Source of the DNA: Brachybacterium sp. UMB0905
GTDB taxonomy: Bacteria > Actinomycetota > Actinomycetes > Actinomycetales > Dermabacteraceae
Direction of reading: 5' to 3'
NCBI RefSeq assembly: GCF_002871795.1
Contig: NZ_PNHL01000007.1
Span: 50,830 to 114,829 of the forward strand
Length of the DNA: 64,000 nucleotides
Made by a program: the position numbers and the translations under genes. Below, piece after piece: positions 8,003-17,272 of the stretch. The notes beneath the pieces are model-generated. The model saw nothing but the letters and a program-made list of their open reading frames with translations. It did not search any database and was not told where the DNA came from. Positions within the stretch are counted from its first letter, which is position 1, and every line of letters begins with the position of its first letter.

Positions 8003-8908
8003 TTACTGACCGGGAGCTGGATACGCGCCGATCTCATTCCGGGCCGCGGCGAGCATCGCCGCCACGGGTGCCTCGGGCACTGCGAGCATGCTGCGAACCT
8101 GCTGGCCGGCCTGGTGGGCGAGCATCTCCAGCCCATCGGCCACCTCAGCCCCATCAGCGCTGAGCAATCCCGCAATCGGCGCCGGCCACGGATCATAGAG
8201 CACATCCAGCAGCACTCCCGGCACGTCACGGGCCGCGAGACCTCCCCAGCGATCCGCGACGGCACGTGCCCCCGGAGCGGCCAGGGCCGAGATGAGAATG
8301 TCCGCACCGAGCAGCGCCTCACTGCGATCGAACGGCACCATCTCCACCGTGATCCCGGCACCCTCGGCCAGCTGCTCCAGCGGCGTGAGCTTCTCCGGGC
8401 TGCGGGCGCTCAGCAGCACTTCCTGCACCCCGAGCTGCGCGAGCGCCGCGACCGCGCACAGGGCCGTCGCCCCGGAGCCGAGCACCGCACCCGTGCCACC
8501 GCCCGTCGCGCCGTGGTCCCGCAGCGCCGCGACGATCCCGTGCACGTCATGGTTCTCCGCCCGCCAGCTGCCATCGCCGTGACGCAGCAGGGTGTTCGCC
8601 ACCCCCAGCAGCTCCGCTGTCGCATCCCGCCGAGCGGCCAGGGCGAAGGCTTCCGGTTTGCCGGGCATCGTCACCGACAGGCCCTGCAGCCCCTCCCCCA
8701 CGTCGGAGCACAGAAAATCAGCGAGCTGCCTCGCGGGCACGTCGTACCGGTCGTACACGGCATCCGTGATGCCGAGCTCGGCGTAGGCGGTCCGGTGCAT
8801 GACCGGGGACAGGGAATGGCCGACGGGGCTGCCCACCACGGCAAAGCGCCGCACGGGCCCATCGGCCCCGTCGTGCCGCGGTGGGCCCGATGTCAGGAGT
8901 TCGCCCAC
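8003..8908 (-). CDS. aroE: Shikimate dehydrogenase
   Basis: AroE reduces 3-dehydroshikimate with NADPH in the chorismate pathway. The N-terminal substrate domain shows the GSPVGHSLSP motif that binds shikimate and the catalytic lysine in VTMPGK. ANTL and ENHDVHG follow, where the family usually has NTD; the Asp is kept but Thr is His here. The nucleotide-binding domain contains VLGSGATALCA. About 301 residues are expected from the GTG at 8908, which has AAGGAG 8 nt upstream and overlaps the mltG stop by 16 nt; a longer ATG reading from 8947 is possible. It is the last gene of the alaS-ruvX-mltG-aroE operon, an arrangement common in actinobacteria. Confidence 0.88.
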   Translation of the reverse strand: MGELLTSGPPRHDGADGPVRRFAVVGSPVGHSLSPVMHRTAYAELGITDAVYDRYDVPARQLADFLCSDVGEGLQGLSVTMPGKPEAFALAARRDATAELLGVANTLLRHGDGSWRAENHDVHGIVAALRDHGATGGGTGAVLGSGATALCAVAALAQLGVQEVLLSARSPEKLTPLEQLAEGAGITVEMVPFDRSEALLGADILISALAAPGARAVADRWGGLAARDVPGVLLDVLYDPWPAPIAGLLSADGAEVADGLEMLAHQAGQQVRSMLAVPEAPVAAMLAAARNEIGAYPAPGQ

Positions 8909-10062
8909 TCCTGCCACTCCTTCACGTTCTTCTCGTGCTGTTTCCATGTCTCGGCGAACTTCGTCTCGCCGGTGTCGGTGTTCACCGTCACGAAGTAGAG
9001 CCAGTCGCCCTTGGGCGGGTCGATCGTCGCATCCAGTGCCTTCGCCCCCGGGGCGGCGATCGGGCCGGGCGGCAGACCGGTGTTGACGTACGTGTTGTAC
9101 GGGTCGTCGGTCTTGCGCTCCTTATCGGTGGTGCCCACCGAAGCGGACTTGCCGGTCACGTAGTGGACGGTCGAGTCGAACTGCAGCGGCATCGGCGAGC
9201 CCTTGGCTTCGCCCTTGCCGTCCAGGCGGTTCAAGATGGTGCGGACCACCTTGCCGTAGTCGTCCTCATCGCGCACCTCCATCTCCGCGAGCGACGCCAG
9301 GGTCAGGTGGCGGTGCCAGTCCTCCTGCGGGATGTCCCGGCTCGTCAGCTCCTTCTCCATGCGCTCCCACATCATCTGGATGATGTCCTCAGCGGTCGCA
9401 TCCTCCGGGATGTCGTAGCGGCCGGGCCACAGGTAGCCCTCCAGGCTCTTGGCCTCGTTCTCGGGGATGCCGTAGGAGGTGTAGTCCTTGGCGGCCTGCT
9501 CGAAGTCCTCGACCTCGAACTCGGTCTCCTCGGCGAGGCGCTCCCAGATCTGGGTGAGTCGCAGACCCTCGGGGATGATCACTCGGTACCCGGCGAGGTT
9601 CGCGGGATCCAGCAGCGCATCCAGGGCATCGGCGGAGGTCATCTGGGACTTGAGACGGTAGATGCCGGGCTCGATGTTGCTGGCGTCCGGGGTGGAGGAG
9701 AAGATCGTGATGAACGGGCCGGTGGATTTGATGACGTCCTGCTCCACGAGGGTGGCGGCAATATCGCTGCCGGTATCGCCCTGGGCGACCTCGACGATCA
9801 CCTCACCGCTGCCGGGGCCTGGGTAGTCCTGGGCCTCCTGCTCCACGTTCACGTTGGAGGTGACCCACTGATAGCCGCGGTAGCCGCCATAGCCCAGCGT
9901 GGCGACGACCGCGAGCACCAGCAGCAGCGGCAGCACGCTGAGCAGTCCCCCGCCCTTGCGGCGGTGACCGCGACGCTTTCCACGCCGACGTTCGCGGCCC
10001 GCGGGCGCCTCGTCCTGCTCGCGCGCGAGCTCCTCGAACGAGAGGTCCTCGTTCTCGCTCAT
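8893..10062 (-). CDS. mltG: Endolytic murein transglycosylase
   Basis: MltG (YceG family) cuts nascent peptidoglycan and is thought to set glycan strand length. The 389-residue protein has an acidic then Arg/Lys-rich cytosolic tail (residues 1-33), one membrane segment (~34-55) and an extracytoplasmic YceG domain. The catalytic glutamate is in LASLAEMEV, and NRL follows as in the E. coli enzyme. The conserved GLPPGPIAAPG loop is present near residue 330. The ATG overlaps the stop of ruvX by 4 nt (ATGA), so translation is coupled. Length and domain order are normal. Confidence 0.95.
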   Translation of the reverse strand: MSENEDLSFEELAREQDEAPAGRERRRGKRRGHRRKGGGLLSVLPLLLVLAVVATLGYGGYRGYQWVTSNVNVEQEAQDYPGPGSGEVIVEVAQGDTGSDIAATLVEQDVIKSTGPFITIFSSTPDASNIEPGIYRLKSQMTSADALDALLDPANLAGYRVIIPEGLRLTQIWERLAEETEFEVEDFEQAAKDYTSYGIPENEAKSLEGYLWPGRYDIPEDATAEDIIQMMWERMEKELTSRDIPQEDWHRHLTLASLAEMEVRDEDDYGKVVRTILNRLDGKGEAKGSPMPLQFDSTVHYVTGKSASVGTTDKERKTDDPYNTYVNTGLPPGPIAAPGAKALDATIDPPKGDWLYFVTVNTDTGETKFAETWKQHEKNVKEWQEWANS

Positions 10063-10604
10063 GCGTCCTCCTCCTGGTCCGCCCCCGATGCGGGGGTGTG
10101 CTCGTCACCGGCGGGATCCACCAGCTCGCCGGCGCGCATGCCGGTGGCTCGCTCGGTGTCCAGCGCCTGCTGGAGGATCATCACAGCCGCGACCTGATCG
10201 ACGACCTGACGATGCCTGCGTCCCTTCCGCCCTGAGGAATGCAACGCCTTGTGGGCTGAGACGGTGGTGAGGCGCTCATCGATCAGACGCACCTCACTGC
10301 CCTCAGCAGCGGTACCCAGTGCGGTCACGAGCTCCTCGGCGAAGTCGCGGGCCTTCTGGGCTGCGGGGCCCTCGCCGCCGCTCAGCGACCGCGGGAGCCC
10401 CACCATGATGACATGGGCGCCGCTTTCACTGGCCTCGGCGACCACCCGCGTCACCGCCTGCTCGCGGGGAACCGTCTCCACGGGGGTGGCGATCATGCCG
10501 TCAAGGTCGCTGCGGGCAAGACCCACCCGCACATCACCGACGTCCACGCCGAGCCGCACCCCGCGGGGCAGGCCCTCCCCTGCGGCACCGGTGGCGAGGG
10601 TCAC
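10059..10604 (-). CDS. ruvX: RuvX/YqgF family putative Holliday junction resolvase / pre-16S rRNA nuclease
   Basis: The family has an RNase H-like fold and is involved in 16S rRNA 5'-end maturation in E. coli; a resolvase role has also been proposed. The 181-residue protein shows the first Asp in GVDVGDVRVGLA, then VGLPRSLSGGEG, DERLTTVSA and VDQVAAVMILQ, which complete the acidic site. The C-terminal ~30 residues are an acidic extension (DPAGDEH to QEEDA) not needed for the fold. It overlaps alaS and mltG by 4 nt at either end, the usual actinobacterial alaS-yqgF-mltG order. Confidence 0.92.
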   Translation of the reverse strand: MTLATGAAGEGLPRGVRLGVDVGDVRVGLARSDLDGMIATPVETVPREQAVTRVVAEASESGAHVIMVGLPRSLSGGEGPAAQKARDFAEELVTALGTAAEGSEVRLIDERLTTVSAHKALHSSGRKGRRHRQVVDQVAAVMILQQALDTERATGMRAGELVDPAGDEHTPASGADQEEDA

Positions 10605-13300
10605 GACGGCTGCTCCGCGGTGACGGCGCCGCGCACGGCCTCCAGGGCCGCGTCGATCCGCTGCGGGTCACCGCCACCACCCTGGGCCATGTCCGGCTTG
10701 CCGCCGCCGCGGCCGCCCATCGCCTCAGCGCCGCCCTTCAGCAGGGCACCGGCCGCGAGCCCCGCCTCGCGGGCCGCAGCGTTCGTCGCCACCACGAGCG
10801 CGGCACGCCCGTTCTCGTGCCCGGCCACGGCCACGACGACGGGCTGATCCTCGCCGAGGCGGGAGCGCAGGTCCTGGGTGAGGGTGCGCAGATCCCCTGC
10901 GCCGATGCCCTCGCCGGCGTCGTGGGCGAGCACCCGCACACCAGCGATGTCCTGGGCGGACTCGGCGATCTGACCGGCCTGGGCCTGGAGCTGCTGGCCG
11001 CGCAGGGCGGTCAGCTGCTTCTCCATGTCTTTGACCCGCTGGGTGAGGGCTCGCACGCGCTCGGGCAGGTTCTCACCGGTGGTCTTCAGCATCTCCTCGA
11101 GCTGGGAGACCAGCGCCCGCTCCTTGGCCTGGTGGCGGTAGGCGGACAGCCCCACGAGGGCATCGACGCGCCGCACCCCGGAGCCGATGGAGGATTCGCT
11201 GAGCAGCTGGATGGTGCCGATGCGGCCGGTGTCGGGCACATGGGTGCCGCCGCACAGCTCCTGCGACCAGTCCCCGCCGATGGAGACCACGCGCACGATG
11301 TCGCCGTACTTCTCGCCGAACAGGGCCTGAGCGCCGAGGGCCTTCGCCTCCTCCAGCGGCATCTGCTCGTCAGTGACCGCAAGGCCCAGCTGCAGCTGGG
11401 AGTTCACGCGGCCTTCGACGTACTCCAGGGCGCTGGGAGACAGCGCGTTCGGGGAGCGGAAATCGAAGCGCATGCGGCCCGGGGAGTTCTCCGAACCGGC
11501 CTGCGCGGCCTCCTCCCCTACTTCCTCGAGCAGGGCCTGATGGACCATGTGGGTGGCCGTATGGGCGCGGGCGATGGCCTCCCGGCGCTCCCGGTCGATG
11601 CTCGCCACCGCACCGTCCCCGGCATGGATCTCGCCCTCGACCAGGCGTCCGCGGTGCACGATCAGCCCGGTGACGGGGGTCTGCACATCATCGACCTCCA
11701 CCAGCGCGCCGCCGGTGGTTGTGATCTGGCCCTGATCGGCGAGCTGCCCGCCGGCCTCCGCGTAGAACGGGGTCTCGGCGAGGATCACCTCAATGTCCGC
11801 CGGGGCGGTGACCTCATCGACGATCAGCCCGTCCTGCAGCACGGTGCCGACGGTCGTCGTGACCGTGTGCTCGGTGTAGCCCAGGAACGGGGTGCGGCCA
11901 TCCTGCGCGCCGAGGATCCGGTTGTACACGGAGGTGTCGCTGTGCCCGCCCTTCTTCGCGGCGGCATCGGCGCGGGCACGCTCGCGCTGCTCGGTCATCG
12001 CCGCACGGAACCCCTGTTCATCGACCGCGAGCCCTACTTCGTGCGCCATCTCGAGGGTGAGGTCGATGGGGAAGCCATAGGTGTCATGCAGGCGGAAGGC
12101 GTCCTGTCCAGACACGGATGTGCCCTGCTCCTTCGCGGCCGCGGAGATCTGATCGAAGATCGCGGTGCCGGTCTCGAGGGTGCGGCGGAAGGCCTCTTCC
12201 TCGGCGTGCATGATCTCGGCGATGCGCGCGGCGTCGGTCTGAAGCACCGGGTAGGTCTCTGCCATGGCCGCCTGGGAGACGGGCAGGAGCTGGGGCAGGC
12301 ACGGCTTGTCGTAGCCCAGCAGGCGCATGGAGCGCACTGCGCGGCGGATCAGGCGGCGCAGCACGTAGCCGCGGCCTTCGTTGCCGGGGCGCACCCCGTC
12401 GGCCACAAGCATCATCGCGGAGCGGACATGGTCGGCGACCACGCGGAAGCGCACATCGTCCTCACCGCCGGTGCCGTAGGTGCGGCCGGTGAGCTCCTGG
12501 GCCTTGGCGATGACGGGGAAGACCTGGTCGGTCTCGTACATGTTCTGCTTGCCCTGGAGCAGGTAGGCCAGGCGCTCCACGCCCAGGCCCGTGTCGATCG
12601 ACTTCTGCTCGAGCTCGCCGAGCAGCGGGAAGTCCTTGCCGGAGCCCTCGCCGCGCAGGTATTCGTCGAACACGAGGTTCCAGATCTCGAGGTACCGGTC
12701 CGAGGCCTCTTCGCTGGGCCACTCGGCAGCGGGGCCGCCGACCTGCTCGGGGCCGTACTCGGGGCCGCGGTCGTAGTGCCATTCGGCGCAGGGGCCGGCG
12801 GGACCGGGCTGGCCGGTGGACCAGAAGATCTCCTCGCGCGGCAGCAGGACGATGCGCTCGGCGGGGATCCCCACCTCCTGGGTGAGGATCTCCAGCGCCT
12901 CGCTGTCCTCCTCCCAAATGGTCACCCACATCCGGTCGCCCTCGAGGCCGTACCCGCCCTCGTCGATCGACGTGGTCAGCAGCTCCCAGGCGAATTCGAT
13001 CGCCCCGCGCTTGTGGTAGTCACCGAAGGAGAAGTTCCCGGCCATCTGGAAGAAGGTGCCGTGACGCGTGGTGCGGCCGACGTTCTCGATGTCATTGGTG
13101 CGGATGCACTTCTGCACGGTGGCGATCCGCGAGTGCGGAGCCTGCTGCGTGCCCACGATGTAGGGGATGAACGGCACCATCCCGGCCACGGTGAACAGGA
13201 TCGACGGGTCGGAGGACACCAGCGAGGTGCTGGGCTGGATGGTGTGCTGCTTGCGCTCGAAGAACTCGAGGAAACGGCGGGAGATCTCGGCGGCGCGCAT
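10601..13300 (-). CDS. alaS: Alanine--tRNA ligase
   Basis: AlaRS charges tRNA-Ala and edits Ser/Gly misacylation. The 899-residue protein has the class II catalytic core first (motif 1 near FVAGMVPFIPY-like FTVAGMVPF at residue ~37, motif 2 near TRHGTFFQMAGNFSFGDY). The tRNA-recognition helices follow, then the editing domain with metal ligands HTATH and CGGTH. A C-terminal coiled-coil and C-Ala domain ends in the Gly-rich KGGAEAMGGRGGGKPDMAQGG segment. The start MRAAEISRRF was chosen because it matches the family and has AAGGAC upstream; a longer frame to 13417 runs into the rpsD terminator. It is the first gene of the alaS-ruvX-mltG-aroE operon. Confidence 0.97.
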   Translation of the reverse strand: MRAAEISRRFLEFFERKQHTIQPSTSLVSSDPSILFTVAGMVPFIPYIVGTQQAPHSRIATVQKCIRTNDIENVGRTTRHGTFFQMAGNFSFGDYHKRGAIEFAWELLTTSIDEGGYGLEGDRMWVTIWEEDSEALEILTQEVGIPAERIVLLPREEIFWSTGQPGPAGPCAEWHYDRGPEYGPEQVGGPAAEWPSEEASDRYLEIWNLVFDEYLRGEGSGKDFPLLGELEQKSIDTGLGVERLAYLLQGKQNMYETDQVFPVIAKAQELTGRTYGTGGEDDVRFRVVADHVRSAMMLVADGVRPGNEGRGYVLRRLIRRAVRSMRLLGYDKPCLPQLLPVSQAAMAETYPVLQTDAARIAEIMHAEEEAFRRTLETGTAIFDQISAAAKEQGTSVSGQDAFRLHDTYGFPIDLTLEMAHEVGLAVDEQGFRAAMTEQRERARADAAAKKGGHSDTSVYNRILGAQDGRTPFLGYTEHTVTTTVGTVLQDGLIVDEVTAPADIEVILAETPFYAEAGGQLADQGQITTTGGALVEVDDVQTPVTGLIVHRGRLVEGEIHAGDGAVASIDRERREAIARAHTATHMVHQALLEEVGEEAAQAGSENSPGRMRFDFRSPNALSPSALEYVEGRVNSQLQLGLAVTDEQMPLEEAKALGAQALFGEKYGDIVRVVSIGGDWSQELCGGTHVPDTGRIGTIQLLSESSIGSGVRRVDALVGLSAYRHQAKERALVSQLEEMLKTTGENLPERVRALTQRVKDMEKQLTALRGQQLQAQAGQIAESAQDIAGVRVLAHDAGEGIGAGDLRTLTQDLRSRLGEDQPVVVAVAGHENGRAALVVATNAAAREAGLAAGALLKGGAEAMGGRGGGKPDMAQGGGGDPQRIDAALEAVRGAVTAEQPS

Positions 13301-13390
13301 CGGCGTGGCGTCCTTCCTGGGAATCCGGGTGGTGCGGGGCTTCCGGTCTGTTCTGCCCGGGCTGCGGGCAGCCGGTGCTGCGGACACGAA

Positions 13391-13428
13391 GGCCCCGGTC
13401 AGGGTACCGGAGCACACCTGCCGGGGCC
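13391..13428 (-). terminator. Terminator of rpsD
   Basis: GGCCCCGG(T)CAGG pairs with CCTGCCGGGGCC with one bulged base and a 13-nt loop. It sits 21-58 nt after the rpsD stop and upstream of alaS on the same strand, so the two genes are separate units. Confidence 0.65.
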
Positions 13429-13448
13429 GTCGTGGCGCGAGGAGTGGA

Positions 13449-14075
13449 TCAGCGCGCGTAGTACTCGACGACGAGCTGGACGTCGCAGGTCACAGGCACG
13501 TCAGCGCGCTTGGGGCGCGAGGTGAGCTGGGCCTTCAGCTCGGACAGCTCCACGGTCAGGTACGACGGAGTCGCAGCCAGGACGTCGGAGTTGCCGCCCT
13601 CCGCAGCGATCTGGAAGGTCTCCATCGCCTGGGACTTGGGCTTGATCTGGATGGTCTGGCCCGGCGTCACGCGGTAGGACGGGCGGTCCACCAGCTTGCC
13701 GTCCACCAGCACGTGGCGGTGGGTGACAGCCTGGCGGGCCTGCAGGATGGTGCGGGCGAAACCGGCGCGCAGCACGAGCGCGTCCAGCCGCATCTCCAGC
13801 AGCTCGACCATGCTCTCACCGGTCAGACCCGGCTGCTTCTTGGCATCGAGGTAGATGCTGTGCAGCTGCTTCTCGCGCAGGGCGTACTGCGCGCGCAGAC
13901 GCTGCTTCTCCTTCAGACGCACCGCGTAGTCGGACTCGGTGCGGCGGCGGGCACGGCCGTGCTCGCCCGGGGGGTACGGGCGCTTCTCGAAGTACTTGAC
14001 GGACTTCGGGGTCAGCGGGAGCCCAAGGGCTCGGGACAGACGCGCCTGGCGGCGCGCACGGGTGACGTTGGTCAC
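13449..14075 (-). CDS. rpsD: 30S ribosomal protein S4
   Basis: S4 nucleates 30S assembly by binding 16S rRNA. The 208-residue protein opens TNVTRARRQARLSRALG after the start and has the KSVKYFEKRPYPPGEHGR region. Its S4 RNA-binding domain is clear (RLDALVLRAGFARTILQARQ and HVLVDGKLVDRPS). The GTG at 14075 fits the family N-terminus and has AGAGG 8 nt upstream; the upstream ATG reading adds 13 residues not found in S4. It is transcribed alone here, away from the ribosomal operons, as is common in actinobacteria. It is the four-Cys-free form, so no zinc knuckle is expected. Confidence 0.96.
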   Translation of the reverse strand: MTNVTRARRQARLSRALGLPLTPKSVKYFEKRPYPPGEHGRARRRTESDYAVRLKEKQRLRAQYALREKQLHSIYLDAKKQPGLTGESMVELLEMRLDALVLRAGFARTILQARQAVTHRHVLVDGKLVDRPSYRVTPGQTIQIKPKSQAMETFQIAAEGGNSDVLAATPSYLTVELSELKAQLTSRPKRADVPVTCDVQLVVEYYAR

Positions 14076-14251
14076 GAGGTATACCTCTTGTTCGCGTGTG
14101 GTGAATCCAGTCATGCAGCCGCGGATTCAGCGTCCCAGGTTAGCGCAGCGGGTGCGGTCGGTCCATGGCCGACGGGGCTGGTCACATGCGAAACCCTGTG
14201 GAGTGCCCCACACCGTCGGGCCGTGAGGTGCGGGCTCGGACTGGCGCCCGC

Positions 14252-15655
14252 TCAGCGGGGTGGCTGCTCCGTGGGCCGCTCAGGGCCGGAGTCACCCGGG
14301 CGCACAATGCGGCGCAGCGCCTCGACCCGGCGCGACGTGATCTCCTCCCGCCCATGGGTGGTGGGGTGGTAGTAATCGGTGCCCACCAGGTCATCGGGAG
14401 CGTACTGCTGGGCGACCACCCCGTGCGGGTGATCGTGCGCGTAGCGGTAGCCCTCCCCGTGGCCCAGGCTCTTCGCTCCGGAGTAGTGGGCATCGCGCAG
14501 ATGGGCGGGCACGCCCTGGCCCTTTCCGGCGCGCACATCCGCGATCGCCGCATCCAGCGCCTTGTAGGAGGCGTTGGATTTCGGAGCGGTGGCGATGTGC
14601 ACCACCGCCTGAGCGAGGGGGATGCGGCCCTCGGGCATGCCGAGCATCTGCACCGCCTGCATCGCCGCGACCGCGACCTGCAGCGCCGACGGGTCAGCCA
14701 TGCTGACCTCCTCGCTCGCGGCGATCACGACGCGGCGGGCGATGAACCGCGGGTCCTCTCCTGCCTCGATCATGCGGGCCAGGTAATGCAGGGCGGCGTC
14801 CACATCGCTGCCCCGCATCGACTTGATGAAGGCACTGGTGACGTCATAGTGCTGGTCCCCGGCGCGGTCGTAGCGCAGCGCAGCACGGTTCACGGCTTGC
14901 GCGAGGGTTGCGGCATCGATCTCATCGGCTCCCTTCATGAGGGCTGCTGCCGCCGCGGCCTCCAGGGAGGTGAGGATCTTGCGGGCATCCCCGCCGCCGA
15001 GCCGCAGCAGAGCCTCGCGCGCGTCATCGGCGAGGGTGAGCGCTCCGCCGAGCCCGCGCTCCTCGGTGAGGGCCCGGTCGATGAGTGTGTCGAGGTCCTT
15101 GCGCTCCAGCGGCTCCAGGGTCAGGACGATCGACCGTGACAGCAGCGGGGAGATCACCGAGAAGTACGGGTTCTCGGTGGTGGCGGCGACGAGCGTGACC
15201 CAGCGATTCTCGACGCTGGGCAGCAGCGCGTCCTGCTGGGATTTGGAGAAGCGGTGGACCTCATCGACGAACAGGACCGTCTCCCGGCCGACGGTGCGCA
15301 GGCGGGTGCGGGCGCGGTCCACGACGTCGCGGATCTCCTTGACGCCGGCGAGCACCGCGGACACCTCGACGAACTCACGATCCCCGGACTGGGCGACGAC
15401 ATAGGCGAGCGTGGTCTTGCCCGTGCCGGGCGGGCCCCAGAGGATCACGGAGCTCGGGGCGGTGCGGTCATCATCGGTGGCGACCAGGCGGCGCAGCGGG
15501 CTGCCGGGCTCGAGGGCGGCATGCTGGCCGACGACCTCATCGAGGCTGCGCGGTCGCATGCGCACCGCTAGCGGCGCCCGATGATCGCGGTTCCCCTCCG
15601 ACAGGGTGCGCGGCGCCGGCGCGTCACCGCCCAGCGAGAAGAGATCCTCGTCCAT
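14252..15655 (-). CDS. rarA: Replication-associated recombination protein A (AAA ATPase, RarA/MgsA)
   Basis: RarA is a clamp-loader-like AAA+ ATPase that acts at stalled replication forks. The 467-residue protein has Walker A GPPGTGKT near residue 75 and Walker B FVDEVHRF near 128. The sensor region [10 protein letters not shown] and an arginine finger region SRSIVL follow, and the C-terminal tetramerisation domain contains [14 protein letters not shown] and [11 protein letters not shown]. The start is set by a TAAGCT -10 box 6 nt upstream of the ATG; GGAGGG directly abuts the ATG and is too close to act as a ribosome site. The gap to rpsD (176 nt) holds nothing I can name. Confidence 0.94.
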   Translation of the reverse strand: MDEDLFSLGGDAPAPRTLSEGNRDHRAPLAVRMRPRSLDEVVGQHAALEPGSPLRRLVATDDDRTAPSSVILWGPPGTGKTTLAYVVAQSGDREFVEVSAVLAGVKEIRDVVDRARTRLRTVGRETVLFVDEVHRFSKSQQDALLPSVENRWVTLVAATTENPYFSVISPLLSRSIVLTLEPLERKDLDTLIDRALTEERGLGGALTLADDAREALLRLGGGDARKILTSLEAAAAAALMKGADEIDAATLAQAVNRAALRYDRAGDQHYDVTSAFIKSMRGSDVDAALHYLARMIEAGEDPRFIARRVVIAASEEVSMADPSALQVAVAAMQAVQMLGMPEGRIPLAQAVVHIATAPKSNASYKALDAAIADVRAGKGQGVPAHLRDAHYSGAKSLGHGEGYRYAHDHPHGVVAQQYAPDDLVGTDYYHPTTHGREEITSRRVEALRRIVRPGDSGPERPTEQPPR

Positions 15656-15661
15656 CCCTCC

Positions 15662-15667
15662 AGCTTA
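15662..15667 (-). promoter_or_regulatory. -10 box TAAGCT of rarA, leaderless spacing
   Basis: On the minus strand TAAGCT is followed by GGAGGG and then the ATG of rarA, giving the 6-nt distance expected for a leaderless message. Confidence 0.55.
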
Positions 15668-15703
15668 GGCCGGGAGGTTGAGCGCGATCCGCAGGAGCAG
15701 GCC

Positions 15704-16843
15704 TCAGGCGTCGCCGCGGAGCTCGTGGGCGATGCGACCGGGCCAGGCGGGGCCGTGGTAGATCATCGCGGTGTAGCCCTGGACCAGGTCCGCACCGGCG
15801 GCAAGGCGCTCGCGCACCTGCGCGGCAGTCTCCACTCCCCCGGCGCTGATCACGGTCGCGTCCTCCGGCAGGACCTGGCGCAGTAGGCGCAGTACCTCCA
15901 TCGACCGCTCAGCGAGGATCGGACCCGAGAGCCCGCCCGCTCCAATCTGCTCGACCTTCTCCCGCGGCGTACGCAGCGTCTCCGGTCGGGCGATCGTGGT
16001 GTTGGTCGCGATGACGCCGGCGAGCCCCTCGTCGACCGCGAGCCGGGCGATCGCGTCGACGTCGTCATCGTGCAGATCCGGGGCGATCTTCACGAGCACG
16101 GGCACGGCCCGACCGAGCCGGCGCTCAGAGGCCTCGGCTTCCTCCCGCACCGCCTGCAGGATCGGGGCGAGCATCTGCACTGATTGCAGATCTCGCAGCC
16201 CCGGGGTGTTGGGGCTCGAGACGTTGATGGCGAGGTAGCTCGCATACGGCGCCACAAGGTTCGCGGAGAAGCGGTAGTCCTCCGCGGCATCTGCGAGGGG
16301 CGTCACCTTCGATTTGCCGATGTTCACGCCGATCACGGCGCGCTGGCCGCGTTCGGTCGAGCGGGTGCTGGCCAGTCGCTGCGCGAGGGCCCGGGCCCCG
16401 CGGTTGTTGAAGCCCATGCGGTTGATCAGGGCGCGGTCGGACACCAGGCGGAAGCTGCGCGGGCGCGGATTGCCCGGCTGCGGCTTGGCGGTGACGGTGC
16501 CGACCTCCACATGCCCATAGCCGAGATCCAGCAGCGCCAGAGCCACCTCGCCGTCCTTGTCGAATCCGGCCGCGAGCCCCAGAGGGCTCGGGTGGGTGAG
16601 GCCGAGAGCCTGCCAGGTGCGGCTTTCGGTGCCCGGTGCCGGGGTGCCGAACAGGGCCCGCAGCGCCGCGGGACCGCCCGGCATGGCGTGCGCGGTGTGC
16701 AGGGCGCGCACGGTCATGTGGTGGGCCTGCTCCGGGTCCGTGCGAGTCAGGACGTGGCGGAACAGTGAGGGATACAGCCCTGAGGTGGGCGCGGTGTCAT
16801 CGGCGTTCACGTCGGCAACGGTACGACGTCGACCTGCTGACAT
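15704..16843 (-). CDS. pyrD: Dihydroorotate dehydrogenase (quinone), class 2
   Basis: PyrD oxidises dihydroorotate to orotate in pyrimidine synthesis and passes electrons to quinone. Class 2 is shown by the N-terminal helical extension (residues ~20-75) that contacts the membrane. The FMN barrel shows AAGFDKDGE, GTVTAKPQPGNPRPR, NRMGFNN, the catalytic serine in NVSSPNTPG, and GVIATNTT. The 379-residue reading starts at an ATG directly after the stop of the upstream gene (TGAATG), which implies coupled translation. A GTG 11 codons later is an alternative. It is the last gene of a three-gene unit with two small membrane proteins. Confidence 0.94.
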   Translation of the reverse strand: MSAGRRRTVADVNADDTAPTSGLYPSLFRHVLTRTDPEQAHHMTVRALHTAHAMPGGPAALRALFGTPAPGTESRTWQALGLTHPSPLGLAAGFDKDGEVALALLDLGYGHVEVGTVTAKPQPGNPRPRSFRLVSDRALINRMGFNNRGARALAQRLASTRSTERGQRAVIGVNIGKSKVTPLADAAEDYRFSANLVAPYASYLAINVSSPNTPGLRDLQSVQMLAPILQAVREEAEASERRLGRAVPVLVKIAPDLHDDDVDAIARLAVDEGLAGVIATNTTIARPETLRTPREKVEQIGAGGLSGPILAERSMEVLRLLRQVLPEDATVISAGGVETAAQVRERLAAGADLVQGYTAMIYHGPAWPGRIAHELRGDA

Positions 16844-17272
16844 TCAGGCCCTGTGTCCCCGCCTGCCGGTCAGCATCATGTAGGCGAGTGCCACCACCGG
16901 CAGGGCGAGCGGCACGAAACCGTAGCCCTTGCCGTAGACGCTCCACACGGTGTCATCGGGGAACAGCTGCGGATCCACCAGGCTGAGCGTCCCGACCACC
17001 ACCACACCGATCAGCTCGATGACGCACAGCACCTGAGCGGTCCGTGAGCGTCTCCCACCCCGGATCAGGGCGATGGTGACTGCTATGTAGGTCAGGGCTG
17101 CCAACAGCGAGAGCAGGTAGGCGAGCGGCGCGAAGGAGAAGTCCCGCAGCATCTGCACGAGCGAGCGCGCGGTCGCGGATAGGGCGAAGATCGCATAGAC
17201 CGCGATGAGGACGATCTCGGCACCGCGGCTTCGGCGTGGCCGGTCGCTGCGGGATGGGGCTGAACGGTTCAT
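16844..17272 (-). CDS. Small membrane protein, four predicted segments
   Basis: This 142-residue protein has a basic N-terminal tail (SRSDRPRRSRG) and four hydrophobic segments near residues 19-35, 47-69, 82-100 and 119-135. A polar loop before the last segment contains FPDDTVWSVYGKGYGFVPLALP; the VWSxYGxGYG pattern recurs in uncharacterised actinobacterial membrane proteins encoded beside pyrD or similar genes, as far as I recall. The ATG overlaps the stop of the upstream membrane-protein gene (ATGA). It touches the pyrD start, so all three are probably co-expressed. No function is assigned. Confidence 0.75.
   Translation of the reverse strand: MNRSAPSRSDRPRRSRGAEIVLIAVYAIFALSATARSLVQMLRDFSFAPLAYLLSLLAALTYIAVTIALIRGGRRSRTAQVLCVIELIGVVVVGTLSLVDPQLFPDDTVWSVYGKGYGFVPLALPVVALAYMMLTGRRGHRA

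Noticed and set aside
10817..13525. A 902-codon open frame on the plus strand
   Set aside because: It is antisense to alaS, which has all class II and editing motifs.
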